NCBI GenBank assembly: GCA_025936205.1
Contig: JAICTU010000302.1
Location: forward strand, 1-11,332
Origin: Polyangiaceae bacterium
GTDB lineage: Bacteria > Myxococcota > Polyangia > Polyangiales > Polyangiaceae
Direction: 5' to 3'
DNA: 11,332 nt
Part shown: positions 5,294 through 11,332 of the stretch, piece after piece
How positions within the stretch are numbered: the first letter of the stretch is position 1
Layout of the letters: each line of letters starts with the position of its first letter
Program-made: the position numbers and the translations under genes
Notes under the pieces: model-generated
Database searches by the model: none
What the model saw: the letters and a program-made list of their open reading frames with translations, nothing else
Told to the model about the DNA's origin: nothing

Positions 5294-5929
5294 TCACTCG
5301 CTCTCTGGCTCTTCCTCTGGCTCTTCGGACAAGATGCGATACAGCGCGCGCTTCGCGTCCGTGAGCACCTTGCGTGCTTGCGCGATCTGATCGGCTTGCC
5401 CCGAGCTGGAGATCTGCCAGAGCGCCGCAGCGATGTGACGGATCTGTCCCATCAGGTCGAACAACTCCTCATCGGTCTCGTTGGTCGCCCAGTTCCAGGG
5501 GGCTTCGGTCTCGGCCTGATGCTCTGCTACGTATTTTCTTCCACTGTCGGTGAGATGGAATACGCGCCCCGTGCCCGCTTCTTCCGAGCGAACCAGACCT
5601 TCGTCTTGAAGTTGTTGCAGGGCCGGGTAGACGGAGCCGGGGCTCGGGCGCCACATGCCACGACTGCGCTCGGTCAACTCCTGCATGATCTGGTAGCCAT
5701 TGCGCGGGGACTCCGCGAGCAGCGCCAGGATGCCCGCACGAACGTCGCCGCGGCGCGCGCGAGGCCCACGGCGCCTCCCGAAGGGAAAGCCCCCGAAGCC
5801 GAAGGGGAAGCCGCCGGCGCCGCCGAAGCCGAACCCGGCGGCGCCGCCTCTGCCGCCGCGGTCTGCCCCCTGTGCTCCGAAGCGAGCCGCGCGTCGCAAA
5901 TTGTCAAAAAATCTTGGATCCATGGGCAT
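5294..5929 (-). CDS. PadR-family transcriptional regulator with Gly/Phe-rich N-terminal extension
   Basis: The 211-residue protein has a PadR winged helix at about 61-135. Hallmarks are RAGILALLAESPRNGYQIMQEL (64-85), the SPGSVYPALQQLQDEGLV recognition segment (96-113) and the wing GTGRVFHLTDSGRKYV (119-134). Helices for dimerisation (140-200) and an acidic tail follow. Residues 16-60 are an extra Gly/Phe/Arg-rich segment (GFGFGG, FPFGFGGFPFGRRR). E. coli YqjI has a similar layout, but its extension is His/Cys-rich and binds nickel, while this one has no His or Cys. AGGAGG 5 nt before the ATG at 5929 supports the start; a second ATG follows two codons later. It is divergent from the DUF2959 unit and probably regulates itself and perhaps that unit. 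Confidence 0.9.
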   Translation of the reverse strand: MPMDPRFFDNLRRAARFGAQGADRGGRGGAAGFGFGGAGGFPFGFGGFPFGRRRGPRARRGDVRAGILALLAESPRNGYQIMQELTERSRGMWRPSPGSVYPALQQLQDEGLVRSEEAGTGRVFHLTDSGRKYVAEHQAETEAPWNWATNETDEELFDLMGQIRHIAAALWQISSSGQADQIAQARKVLTDAKRALYRILSEEPEEEPESE

Positions 5930-5934
5930 TTAAA

Positions 5935-5940
5935 CCTCCT
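5935..5940 (-). promoter_or_regulatory. ribosome binding site AGGAGG of the PadR gene
   Basis: A perfect AGGAGG on the minus strand sits 5 nt before the ATG at 5929 and 11 nt before the ATG at 5923, favouring the first start. Confidence 0.8.
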
Positions 5941-5975
5941 GACGGGCCACGGGTCGATCGCCGGCAGCCACCATC

Positions 5976-6013
5976 ACGATAGATAACGATATATCAGTAA
6001 TAGCTCGCGTCAA
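5976..6013 (-). promoter_or_regulatory. PadR promoter and operator-like AT-rich island
   Basis: On the minus strand TTGACG (6013-6008) is a good -35 box, followed after 16 bp by a weaker TATCGT (-10). The region between and around them is strikingly AT-rich for this window. It contains a perfect 8-bp palindrome GATATATC (5988-5995) and ACGAT twice (5976-5980 and 5986-5990). This is where an autoregulating PadR dimer would be expected to bind. The operator assignment is inference. Confidence 0.5.
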
Positions 6014-6018
6014 GGCGA

Positions 6019-6044
6019 CGCGTGCGATTTCGGTAAGGCACGCG
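6019..6044. repeat. 7-bp inverted repeat in the divergent regulatory region
   Basis: CGCGTGC (6019-6025) and GCACGCG (6038-6044) form a perfect inverted repeat with a 12-nt spacer. It lies upstream of the plus-strand two-gene unit and beside the PadR -35 box. It could be an operator or a leader hairpin. Confidence 0.4.
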
Positions 6045-6090
6045 CGTTGCTTGGTGGTGCTCAGCAAATTGCGTTGGGAGGCCTTCCGAC

Positions 6091-6273
6091 ATGCCCGAGC
6101 AGAAACCAGATCAGCAACCGCCGCCACGCCAGGTGACGGTGCAACCGCAGGAACCCAAACCATGGAAAGGCGGGCCTCCCAAGCAGCCGCAACGGGCCGA
6201 CAAGGGGCCGCGACCTGCGCCCGAAGGTGAGCAGGACCAGCGAACCAACAAGGACCGTGACGGGAACGCGTGA
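6091..6273 (+). CDS. 60-residue Pro/Gln-rich disordered protein
   Basis: A small, highly polar 60-residue product built almost only of Pro, Gln, Lys, Glu, Asp, Gly and Arg (for example QPPPRQVTVQPQEPKPWKGG). It has no signal peptide, no membrane segment and a single Trp; it should be intrinsically disordered and stay in the cytoplasm. GGGAGG 9 nt before the ATG is a convincing ribosome site. Its stop overlaps the GTG of the next gene (GTGA), so the two are probably translationally coupled. I recognise no family. A role linked to the DUF2959 lipoprotein is inferred only from this coupling. Composition of this kind can occur by chance, but the ribosome site and overlap argue for a gene. Confidence 0.6.
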   Translation: MPEQKPDQQPPPRQVTVQPQEPKPWKGGPPKQPQRADKGPRPAPEGEQDQRTNKDRDGNA

Positions 6274-6974
6274 GAGAGATTCAGCGGATGGTTGGGGCAG
6301 CTCGCGACAAAGCGCCTCGGGGCACGCTTGCTCGATGTGCCTTCTGCCTCGCGCTCGGCCTGTGCTTCGCCGCGTCCGGCTGCCAGAAGACTTATTACAC
6401 CGTGATGGAGCAGGTGGGCGTGGAGAAGCGCGAGATCCTGAGCTCGCGCGTGAAGCATGCCAAGGAGAGCCAGCGCGAAGCCCAAAAGGACTTTCGCGAT
6501 GCGCTGGAGAAGTTTCAGGCGGTCACGGGGCAGCATGGTGGTCAGCTCGAGGATCGCTATGAAAGTCTGCGCTCCGCGTATGAGCGCAGCGAAGCTCAGG
6601 CGCACGAGGTGAGCGAACGCATCGACGCCGTGGAAGATGTCGCCGATGCTTTGCTCGACGAGTGGAAGGGCGAGCTCGACCGCTACGAGGATGCTTCGCT
6701 GCGCGCACGCAGCGCGGAGCGGCTACGGGAGACGCGAGGCGACGTCCAGCGCTTGCTGCGCGCGATGCACCGAGCGGAGCAGAGCCTGAACCCGGTGCTG
6801 CACAAGCTGCAGGACCGGGTGCTCTACCTGAAGCACAATCTCAACGCTGCGGCGCTCGCCGGGCTCGATGCCAAGGTGCCCGAACTGGAACGCGATGTGG
6901 CGCATCTGGTCGAGGAAATGCAGGCCAGTATCGCGGAGGCCGATCGCTTCATGGCGCAGGAGCAGGTCAATTGA
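6270..6974 (+). CDS. DUF2959 family lipoprotein
   Basis: The 234-residue product has a basic N-terminus, a hydrophobic signal and a lipobox-like ASGC with the lipidated Cys at 38. It is directly followed by QKTYYTVMEQVGVEKREILSSRVKHAK, the hallmark opening of the DUF2959 family. The rest is long, charged, helical and probably coiled-coil (about 50-232), with the family stretches LEDRYESLRSAYERSEAQAHEVSERI. The protein is exported and membrane anchored; the family's function is not established. The GTG at 6270 overlaps the previous stop. An ATG at 6288 is an alternative that still leaves a full signal. The gene ends 44 nt from the convergent ligase gene. Confidence 0.9.
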   Translation: MREIQRMVGAARDKAPRGTLARCAFCLALGLCFAASGCQKTYYTVMEQVGVEKREILSSRVKHAKESQREAQKDFRDALEKFQAVTGQHGGQLEDRYESLRSAYERSEAQAHEVSERIDAVEDVADALLDEWKGELDRYEDASLRARSAERLRETRGDVQRLLRAMHRAEQSLNPVLHKLQDRVLYLKHNLNAAALAGLDAKVPELERDVAHLVEEMQASIAEADRFMAQEQVN

Positions 6975-7010
6975 TAGTCAGCTGATGCGCGGCGGTCACA
7001 CGGGGCGACG

Positions 7011-7026
7011 GGGGCGACTCAGCCCC
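7011..7026. terminator. weak hairpin between DUF2959 and LigD gene ends
   Basis: GGGGC (7011-7015) pairs with GCCCC (7022-7026) around a 6-nt loop, overlapping the LigD stop codon, in the short gap between two convergent genes. It has no T-run, so terminator function is only suggested by position. Confidence 0.25.
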
Positions 7027-9601
7027 GCAGCGGCGCCCGCGCGACGGCGAACTCCTCCCACGGGTCCTGCTCGAGCTTTGCCATGTGCTGCTCGAGGTTC
7101 TTCACCTTGAAGGCTCCGGGCTTCAATCCCTGCTCGAGCTCCTCCCAGGCCAGCGGCAGCGCCACCGGTGCGCCGGGGCGCGCGCGCGTGGAATAGACGC
7201 AGACCGAAGTCGCGCCGGGGCCGTTTCTAAAGTAGTCGATGAAGATCTTGCCCTTGCGTTTCTGCTTGGTCATCGTGGCAATGTAGCGCGCCGGCTCGGC
7301 CTTCACGAGCTCGTCGGCGATTCGCTTCGAGAACGCCTTGGCTTGGTCCCACGGCGTCGTCGGCTCGATGGGAGTCACCAGGTGCAGCCCCTTGCCGCCC
7401 GTCCATTTCAAGAACGCGGTGAGGCCCTTGGCCTGCAGCCGTTCGCGCAATAGATGCGCTGCCTCCACCACGCGCGGCCAGGCGAGCCCCTCGTCGGGGT
7501 CCAGGTCGAAAACCAGCTGGTCCGGAAACTCCAGCGAGTCAGCGCGGCAGCCCCAGGTGTGGATCTCCAGCGCGCCCATCTGTACCAGCCCGAGCAAGCC
7601 TTCCACGTCGCGCACCATCAGGTTCGCTTCGGGGCCCTTCTTCTGTTGCACCATCACCTGCTGTACGGCCTTGGGCATGCCGCGCGATGGATGCTTCTGG
7701 TGGAAGCATTGCCCGCCCTCACCGTCGGGGCAGCGAACCAGCATCAACGGGCGTTCGCTCACGTAGGGCAGCATCCAGCGGGCGACCCGCGCGTAGTGCA
7801 GCAGCAAGTCGCGCTTGGTCAGGCCCTGGTCCGGATAGAGGATGCGGTCTGGATGCGTGATCTCGATCCGCGACACGTCCAGCTCGATCTTTGCGGGTTC
7901 CAAAGCCGGCTTGCTCTTGCCCTTGGGTTTGGCCTTCGCCTTCGCCTTCGGGTCCGGCCGCTCGAGCTTCACGTCCTCGCTGGGCTTGTCGTCGCGCAAC
8001 CCGTGAAAGGAGGCGTGCCGGATCAGCCCGTCCCGGGTGCGCTCGACGAATGAGATCTGCGCCACCAGGCTGGGCTCGACCCAGTGCACGCCGCGCCGTT
8101 CGGCACCCCGCGGCGGGTTTTCGAAGGCCGGCTCGGAGCGCTCCAGCGGCGCGAGGCGCTTCGCCAGCTGCGCGAGCGAGGCCTGGGTGAAGCCGGTGCC
8201 CACCTTGCCGGCGTAGCGCAATGCGTTCCCCTCGCGCACACCGACCAGCAGCGCGCCCAGGTGCGAGCGCGAGCCCGCCGGTTCGGTGAAGCCGCCCACC
8301 ACGAACTCCTGTACCGACAGGCACTTCACTTTCAACCAGCCGCGCCCGCGGCTCGAGCTGTACGGGGCGTCGGCGCGCTTGCACACGATGCCTTCCAGCC
8401 CGCGCCGGCAGGCTTGCTCGAAGAACGCCGGGCCTGCTCCCTGAATGTGATCGCTGAAGCGCAGGCGGGGGTTGCCCGCTCGTTCGATCAGCTCCCGCAG
8501 GAGCGCCTTCCGCTCGACGAGCGGCAGCTGACGCAGGTCAAAGCCGTCCAGGAACAGCGCATCGAAGGCGAAGAACGTGCAGCTGCCGTCTTTGCCTGCT
8601 TCGAGCGACTTTTGCAGCAGCTGAAAGTCGCTGATGCCGTCGTCCCGGAGCACCACCAGCTCGCCATCGAGCAAAGCGCTCTCCGCGGGCAAGGCTCCGA
8701 GCGCGCTGGCGATCGAGGGCAGGCGCGTGCTCCAGTCGTTGCCCCGGCGAGAGAGCAGCTGCGCACGCCCGTTCTCGACGCGCGCCTGGATGCGGTAACC
8801 ATCGAGCTTGATCTCGTGCAGCCAGTCCTGTCCCTCGGGCGCCTCCGAGCTCAGTGTGGCCAGCTGCGGCTCGACGAAGGCCGGGAGCTTGGCGCGCTGC
8901 GCTCCGGGCCGCTGCTCCAGCGACGGCGCTGCGGAGCTGGCCGAAACGCGGGCGCGTGCGCTGCGCCGGGCCTTCGCCACGTTGTGCGCTGGTTTGCTCG
9001 TCCAGACGTGGTCCGGATCCGCCGCGATCTGGGCCAGGTCGCGCCCGCTGGCCACGCTGAGCGGCTGGGACTCGAGCAGCTCGGCGTCAGAGCCCGGACG
9101 CGCTGCGGCGTCGTTGCTCTTGAACAGCAGCCATTTGCGATCGGATGCCTTGCCCTTCGATCGCCCGGTAGAGGGCGTCCGCACCAGATGAAAGCTGCCG
9201 TGCAACTTCTCCCCCTGGAGTTCGAAAGTCAGACGGCCTCGCCGGTACATCTCCTCGGCGTCACCCTCGGGCTTCCAGCTGCCGCGATCCCAGACCAGGA
9301 CAGTGCCGCCGCCGTACTCGCCTTCCGGGATGATGCCCTCGAAGTCGGAGTATTCGATCGGGTGATCCTCGGTCTGCATCGCCAGGCGCTTCACCTTTGG
9401 ATCCAGGCTGGGACCCTTGGGTACCGCCCAGCTCAGCATCACGCCGCCCAGCTCCAGCCGAAAATCGTAGTGGAGGCTACGAGCGTCGTGCTTCTGGACG
9501 ACGAACGAATGGCCATTGCCGCGCCGGGCAGGCGTTTTCCGGCCTCGCGGCTCGCCGGTGTGCTGGAAGTTGCGCTTTTGTCGATAGGTTTCGAGCGCCA
9601 T
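7019..9601 (-). CDS. ligD: LigD: multifunctional NHEJ DNA ligase/polymerase/3'-phosphoesterase
   Basis: An 860-residue enzyme of bacterial non-homologous end joining, in the Pseudomonas order PE-LIG-POL. Phosphoesterase domain, about 30-145: HDARSLHYDFRLE (38-50), TEDHPIEY (77-84) and EGIIPEGEYGGG (88-99). ATP-dependent ligase, about 240-530: adenylated Lys265 in EIKLDGYR, AFDALFLDG (345-353), EGIVCKR (403-409) and WLKVKC (422-427). Primase-like polymerase, about 575-850: DLDPDEG with Asp699 and Asp701, WTGGKGLHL (733-741) and FIDYFRN with Asp789. A Lys/Ala linker (about 550-564) joins the last two. All catalytic residues are present, so it looks active. I start at the ATG at 9601, matching the family opening MALETYR; a GTG at 9619 is less likely. 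It normally acts with Ku; no Ku gene is in the window. Confidence 0.97.
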   Translation of the reverse strand: MALETYRQKRNFQHTGEPRGRKTPARRGNGHSFVVQKHDARSLHYDFRLELGGVMLSWAVPKGPSLDPKVKRLAMQTEDHPIEYSDFEGIIPEGEYGGGTVLVWDRGSWKPEGDAEEMYRRGRLTFELQGEKLHGSFHLVRTPSTGRSKGKASDRKWLLFKSNDAAARPGSDAELLESQPLSVASGRDLAQIAADPDHVWTSKPAHNVAKARRSARARVSASSAAPSLEQRPGAQRAKLPAFVEPQLATLSSEAPEGQDWLHEIKLDGYRIQARVENGRAQLLSRRGNDWSTRLPSIASALGALPAESALLDGELVVLRDDGISDFQLLQKSLEAGKDGSCTFFAFDALFLDGFDLRQLPLVERKALLRELIERAGNPRLRFSDHIQGAGPAFFEQACRRGLEGIVCKRADAPYSSSRGRGWLKVKCLSVQEFVVGGFTEPAGSRSHLGALLVGVREGNALRYAGKVGTGFTQASLAQLAKRLAPLERSEPAFENPPRGAERRGVHWVEPSLVAQISFVERTRDGLIRHASFHGLRDDKPSEDVKLERPDPKAKAKAKPKGKSKPALEPAKIELDVSRIEITHPDRILYPDQGLTKRDLLLHYARVARWMLPYVSERPLMLVRCPDGEGGQCFHQKHPSRGMPKAVQQVMVQQKKGPEANLMVRDVEGLLGLVQMGALEIHTWGCRADSLEFPDQLVFDLDPDEGLAWPRVVEAAHLLRERLQAKGLTAFLKWTGGKGLHLVTPIEPTTPWDQAKAFSKRIADELVKAEPARYIATMTKQKRKGKIFIDYFRNGPGATSVCVYSTRARPGAPVALPLAWEELEQGLKPGAFKVKNLEQHMAKLEQDPWEEFAVARAPLRG
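7932..7949. repeat. three tandem GCCTTC hexamers in ligD
   Basis: GCCTTC occurs three times end to end and encodes the Lys-Ala repeats of the linker between the ligase and polymerase domains. Hexamer steps keep the frame, so its length could vary between strains without loss of function. Confidence 0.6.
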
Positions 9602-9652
9602 ACGCCCGGGTCGTTGCACGGCGCGTGCCGCGGGTAGCGCTCGGCCGGCGGA

Positions 9653-10261
9653 TCACCCCGGCTCGACGAGCTCGCGGATCGCCTGCGCCGTTTCCCCGGG
9701 AAAGCGCCGGGCGACCCAGTGATCATCGGTGTCGAACGTGATCAGCCGCGCATCGGGCAATGCCGCCTGAAGTTGATGGGCGATGCTCAGCGGGCTGATC
9801 GGGTCGCGCGTCGCCCAGACCAGCAACACCGGGACGCGGATGCGCGGCAGGTCCGCGCTCAGGTCGGGCACGGGCGCGAAGATCCAGGGCGGGTTGGTGC
9901 CGTCGCCGCCGTACTCGGAGCGCCAGTCCTTCGCGCCGTGGCGCGCCATGTCCACGCCCGCCGCGGCCACGATCAGCACCAGATGAGTCACGAGCTCGGG
10001 GTAGCGCAGCGCGAGCTGCAGCGCGAGAAAGCCCCCCATCGATTGACCCGCCACCACTCCCGGTCGCGGCAAGCCCCGCGCGATGTGATCGATCAGCTGG
10101 TCGTAGCTCTGAATCGCGGGATTCGCGGGCACCGGTCCAAAGCCGGGGAGATCCAACGTGTGTTGCTCCCAGCTTACAGGCAGGCCACGACGGATCGGGT
10201 GCCAGAAGCCAGAGAGTCCAGCAGCGCCAGGAATCAAGGTGATGTGAGTCATCGGGGGCAT
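9653..10261 (-). CDS. alpha/beta hydrolase
   Basis: A compact 202-residue alpha/beta-hydrolase-fold protein. The oxyanion region lies near PGAAG (11-15), the nucleophile elbow is GQSMGG with Ser74, the acid is probably Asp153 in WATRDPIS, and the catalytic His181 lies in DDHWVARRF. A full catalytic triad is therefore present and the enzyme should cleave an ester, amide or similar bond; the substrate is unknown. There is no signal peptide, so it is cytoplasmic. Starts at 10261 or at the ATG three codons downstream (10252) are both possible, as neither has a ribosome site. It lies 51 nt upstream of ligD on the same strand and may be cotranscribed with it. It diverges from the small membrane protein gene. 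Confidence 0.9.
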   Translation of the reverse strand: MPPMTHITLIPGAAGLSGFWHPIRRGLPVSWEQHTLDLPGFGPVPANPAIQSYDQLIDHIARGLPRPGVVAGQSMGGFLALQLALRYPELVTHLVLIVAAAGVDMARHGAKDWRSEYGGDGTNPPWIFAPVPDLSADLPRIRVPVLLVWATRDPISPLSIAHQLQAALPDARLITFDTDDHWVARRFPGETAQAIRELVEPG

Positions 10262-10352
10262 CAGGCAGCAGAAGCTGCAAAGCTCGACGGCCAGCGTGCC
10301 TCGCTCGGGGCAATTCTGCCAACGGAAACGCTCGCCGGGGCGCTTTCGCGGC

Positions 10353-10369
10353 TTGGCACCGCCCTTGCT
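10353..10369 (+). promoter_or_regulatory. sigma-54 (RpoN) promoter
   Basis: TTGGCACCGCCCTTGCT matches the -24/-12 consensus YTGGCACRNNNNTTGCW at every defined base except R, which is C here. The GG (10355-10356) and GC (10367-10368) are separated by exactly 10 bp, as sigma-54 requires. Transcription would begin near 10380, only a few nucleotides before the ATG at 10384, so the leader would be almost absent. An enhancer-binding protein site should lie further upstream, perhaps within the hydrolase gene. Confidence 0.7.
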
Positions 10370-10383
10370 GAAGCCTGTCCCTC

Positions 10384-10572
10384 ATGCCGATCCTCACCAT
10401 CATCTTAGTGATCGTGCTCGTGGGCGTGTTGCTCTGGGCACTCAACAGCTTCGTTCCCATGGACCCGAAGGTTCGGAGCATCTTGAACATCGTGGTCGTG
10501 CTGTTGCTCATCATCTGGCTGCTGCAGGCATTCGGGCTGTTGCACGGCCTGGCCAACATCCGCGTCGGCTAG
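10384..10572 (+). CDS. Thivi_2564-type small membrane protein
   Basis: A 62-residue protein with two hydrophobic helices, about 2-20 (PILTIILVIVLVGVLLWAL) and 33-54 (ILNIVVVLLLIIWLLQAFGLL). They are joined by the conserved NSFVPMDPKVR loop, which places the family as Thivi_2564-type membrane proteins. It sits in the inner membrane; function is not established. No ribosome site precedes the ATG, in line with the very short leader predicted from the sigma-54 promoter 15 nt upstream. If that promoter is real the gene is controlled by an enhancer-binding protein, for instance during starvation or stress. A strong hairpin follows 18 nt after its stop, suggesting a single-gene transcript. Confidence 0.85.
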   Translation: MPILTIILVIVLVGVLLWALNSFVPMDPKVRSILNIVVVLLLIIWLLQAFGLLHGLANIRVG

Positions 10573-10589
10573 CAGTCACGGCCGCAAGA

Positions 10590-10625
10590 GCCGGGCCCCA
10601 CCACGTACTTGGTTTGGGGCTCGGC
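10590..10625 (+). terminator. strong GC hairpin after the small membrane protein gene
   Basis: GCCGGGCCCCA (10590-10600) pairs with TGGGGCTCGGC (10615-10625) over 11 bp with one G-T wobble; CCA/TGG in the loop can extend it. It follows the stop codon by 18 nt. It lacks a T-run, but its strength suggests transcript termination or 3'-end protection. It could also lie in the leader of the next gene. Confidence 0.5.
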
Positions 10626-10705
10626 CCGCGCGGCGCAGCACGACTCCAGGAAATGCCCGCCATTCCTCCTTGCGTCTCGCGCGCTACCGCACGAAACCTG
10701 GCGCC

Positions 10706-11017
10706 ATGCACTACTTGCTATTTTACGAGGCCCAACCGGACTACGTCGAGCGGCGCACGGCATTCCGCGCGGTGCACCTGGCCCTGGCAGAGGAGTACGC
10801 CGCGCGCGGCGAGCTGATCCTGGCAGGCGCGCTCGCCGATCCCATCGACGGGGCGGTGTTTCTGTTTCAGGGCTCGAGCCCGGCCATTGCCGAGGAGTTC
10901 GCCCAGAAGGACCCGTACGTCATCCATGGGCTCGTGAAGAGCTGGCGCGTTCGCACCTGGCCGACCGTCGTCGGCAAAGATGCGGCGACGCCGCTGTCTT
11001 CTGCGCAGTTCCGTTGA
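10706..11017 (+). CDS. YciI-family protein
   Basis: A 103-residue single-domain protein of the YciI (YCII-related) family, a ferredoxin-like alpha+beta fold. Recognisable are the opening MHYLLFYEAQPDYVERR, the conserved His24 in FRAVHLALAEEYAARGEL, LAGALADPIDGAVFLF with Asp45, and the QKDPYVIHGLV block (67-77) with Asp69. The His and Asp form the putative active-site pair of the family. Some members are enzymes (dehydrochlorinases, lactone isomerases), but most have unknown activity. I start at the ATG at 10706, where family homology begins; a TTG at 10670 is less likely. No ribosome site is seen. Its stop is one base from that of the convergent downstream gene. Confidence 0.92.
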   Translation: MHYLLFYEAQPDYVERRTAFRAVHLALAEEYAARGELILAGALADPIDGAVFLFQGSSPAIAEEFAQKDPYVIHGLVKSWRVRTWPTVVGKDAATPLSSAQFR

Positions 11018-11018
11018 G

Positions 11019-11332
11019 TCAGCGCGCCTGGACCTTGACCGCCGCCGGGTGGTCGCGCAGGTACTGGCGCACGATGCCGAGGAAGTCGGGGTCCGGCGAG
11101 AGGCCCAGCGCCGAAGCGCGCTGAGCCTCGAAGCGCGCGGGCCAGGTGCGCACGATGCGCTCGATGTTGGGGTCGGGCTCGATGCGCACCAGGGCGCGCA
11201 CGGCGGGGCCCGCCACCGCCTCCAGGGCGTCCAGCATCTCGCCCACGCGCACGCTGAGCGCCGGCAGGTTCAATGCGGTGCGCCCGCCGAAGCGTTCGCG
11301 GCTCGCCTCGTAGGCGGCGATCAGCGCGGCGA
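11019..11332 (-). CDS. NAD-dependent epimerase/D-erythronate dehydrogenase-like, C-terminal part
   Basis: The frame is open to the right edge and encodes the last 104 residues of a short-chain NAD-dependent epimerase/dehydratase. The stretch AAYEASRERFGGRTALNLPALSVRVGEMLDAL and the later EPDPNIERIVRTWPARFEAQRASALG resemble the C-terminus of DenD, D-erythronate dehydrogenase, which oxidises D-erythronate in four-carbon acid sugar catabolism. The closing part, DPDFLGIVRQYLRDH, also fits. The NAD-binding half lies outside the window, so the exact substrate is not certain and I leave the symbol empty. A TTG at 11273 is not a start because the family homology continues upstream of it. Confidence 0.8.
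   Translation of the reverse strand, partial: AALIAAYEASRERFGGRTALNLPALSVRVGEMLDALEAVAGPAVRALVRIEPDPNIERIVRTWPARFEAQRASALGLSPDPDFLGIVRQYLRDHPAAVKVQAR

Noticed and set aside
7719..8384. 221-codon minus-strand frame overlapping ligD
   Set aside because: It is an out-of-frame copy of ligD coding sequence with low-complexity Arg/Ala translation; no sign of a frameshift in ligD was seen.
8084..9637. 517-codon open frame on the plus strand
   Set aside because: It lies entirely opposite ligD and has the Arg/Ala/Leu-rich composition of an antisense shadow.
1..11332. Defence system, CRISPR array, transposon or prophage
   Set aside because: No regularly spaced repeats, transposase, integrase, capsid or known defence genes were seen; the nucleotidyltransferase lacks a HEPN partner and LigD is a repair enzyme.

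Overview
The window is GC-rich chromosomal DNA with dense, mostly single-gene or two-to-three-gene units on both strands. The gene set points to a myxobacterium or close relative (Myxococcota, probably Polyangia): a DUF2959 lipoprotein, a LigD of the PE-LIG-POL order, a secreted EF-hand protein, an outer-membrane barrel, Ala/Pro-rich proteins, a near-consensus sigma-54 promoter and a TAGACT-type -10 box. That placement is inference from gene content and base composition; no marker gene is present.

Left end (1-400): the start of a zinc-ribbon protein runs out of the window on the minus strand. Next come a pair of 15-bp direct repeats and a striking tRNA-Lys-like cloverleaf (214-283) with a very short D loop and a 10-nt anticodon loop. 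Nothing else is seen up to 400 apart from a terminator-like hairpin.

400-1865, minus strand: a tight operon of an ArsR-type repressor, an AHSA1/SRPBCC protein and a RibD-C/DHFR-fold reductase, joined by an ATGA overlap and a TAAATG junction. Its promoter carries a palindromic operator between the -35 and -10 boxes and appears to give a leaderless mRNA. A small Cys-rich lipoprotein gene lies just upstream, and its stop codon is inside the -35 box.

2411-5120: a secreted EF-hand protein (plus) meets an Ala/Pro-rich single-pass membrane protein (minus) tail to tail with a 6-bp overlap. A nucleotidyltransferase (plus) meets an outer-membrane beta-barrel protein (minus).

5294-6974: a divergent pair. 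A PadR regulator with a Gly/Phe-rich N-terminal extension (minus) faces a two-gene unit (plus) of a 60-residue Pro-rich protein translationally coupled to a DUF2959 lipoprotein. The shared intergenic region holds an AT-rich operator-like island.

7019-10261, minus strand: LigD (non-homologous end-joining ligase/polymerase/phosphoesterase), preceded by an alpha/beta hydrolase. No Ku gene is present in the window.

10384-11332: a 62-residue Thivi_2564-type membrane protein behind a sigma-54 promoter, then a strong hairpin, a YciI-family protein, and on the minus strand the C-terminal part of a DenD-like epimerase/dehydrogenase cut by the window edge.

I see no CRISPR array, insertion sequence, transposase, integrase or phage gene. 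Most loci look like ordinary accessory chromosome. The most unusual signals are the tRNA-like element, the leaderless auto-regulated ArsR promoter, the sigma-54 promoter placed almost on a start codon, and the metal-ligand-free PadR extension.
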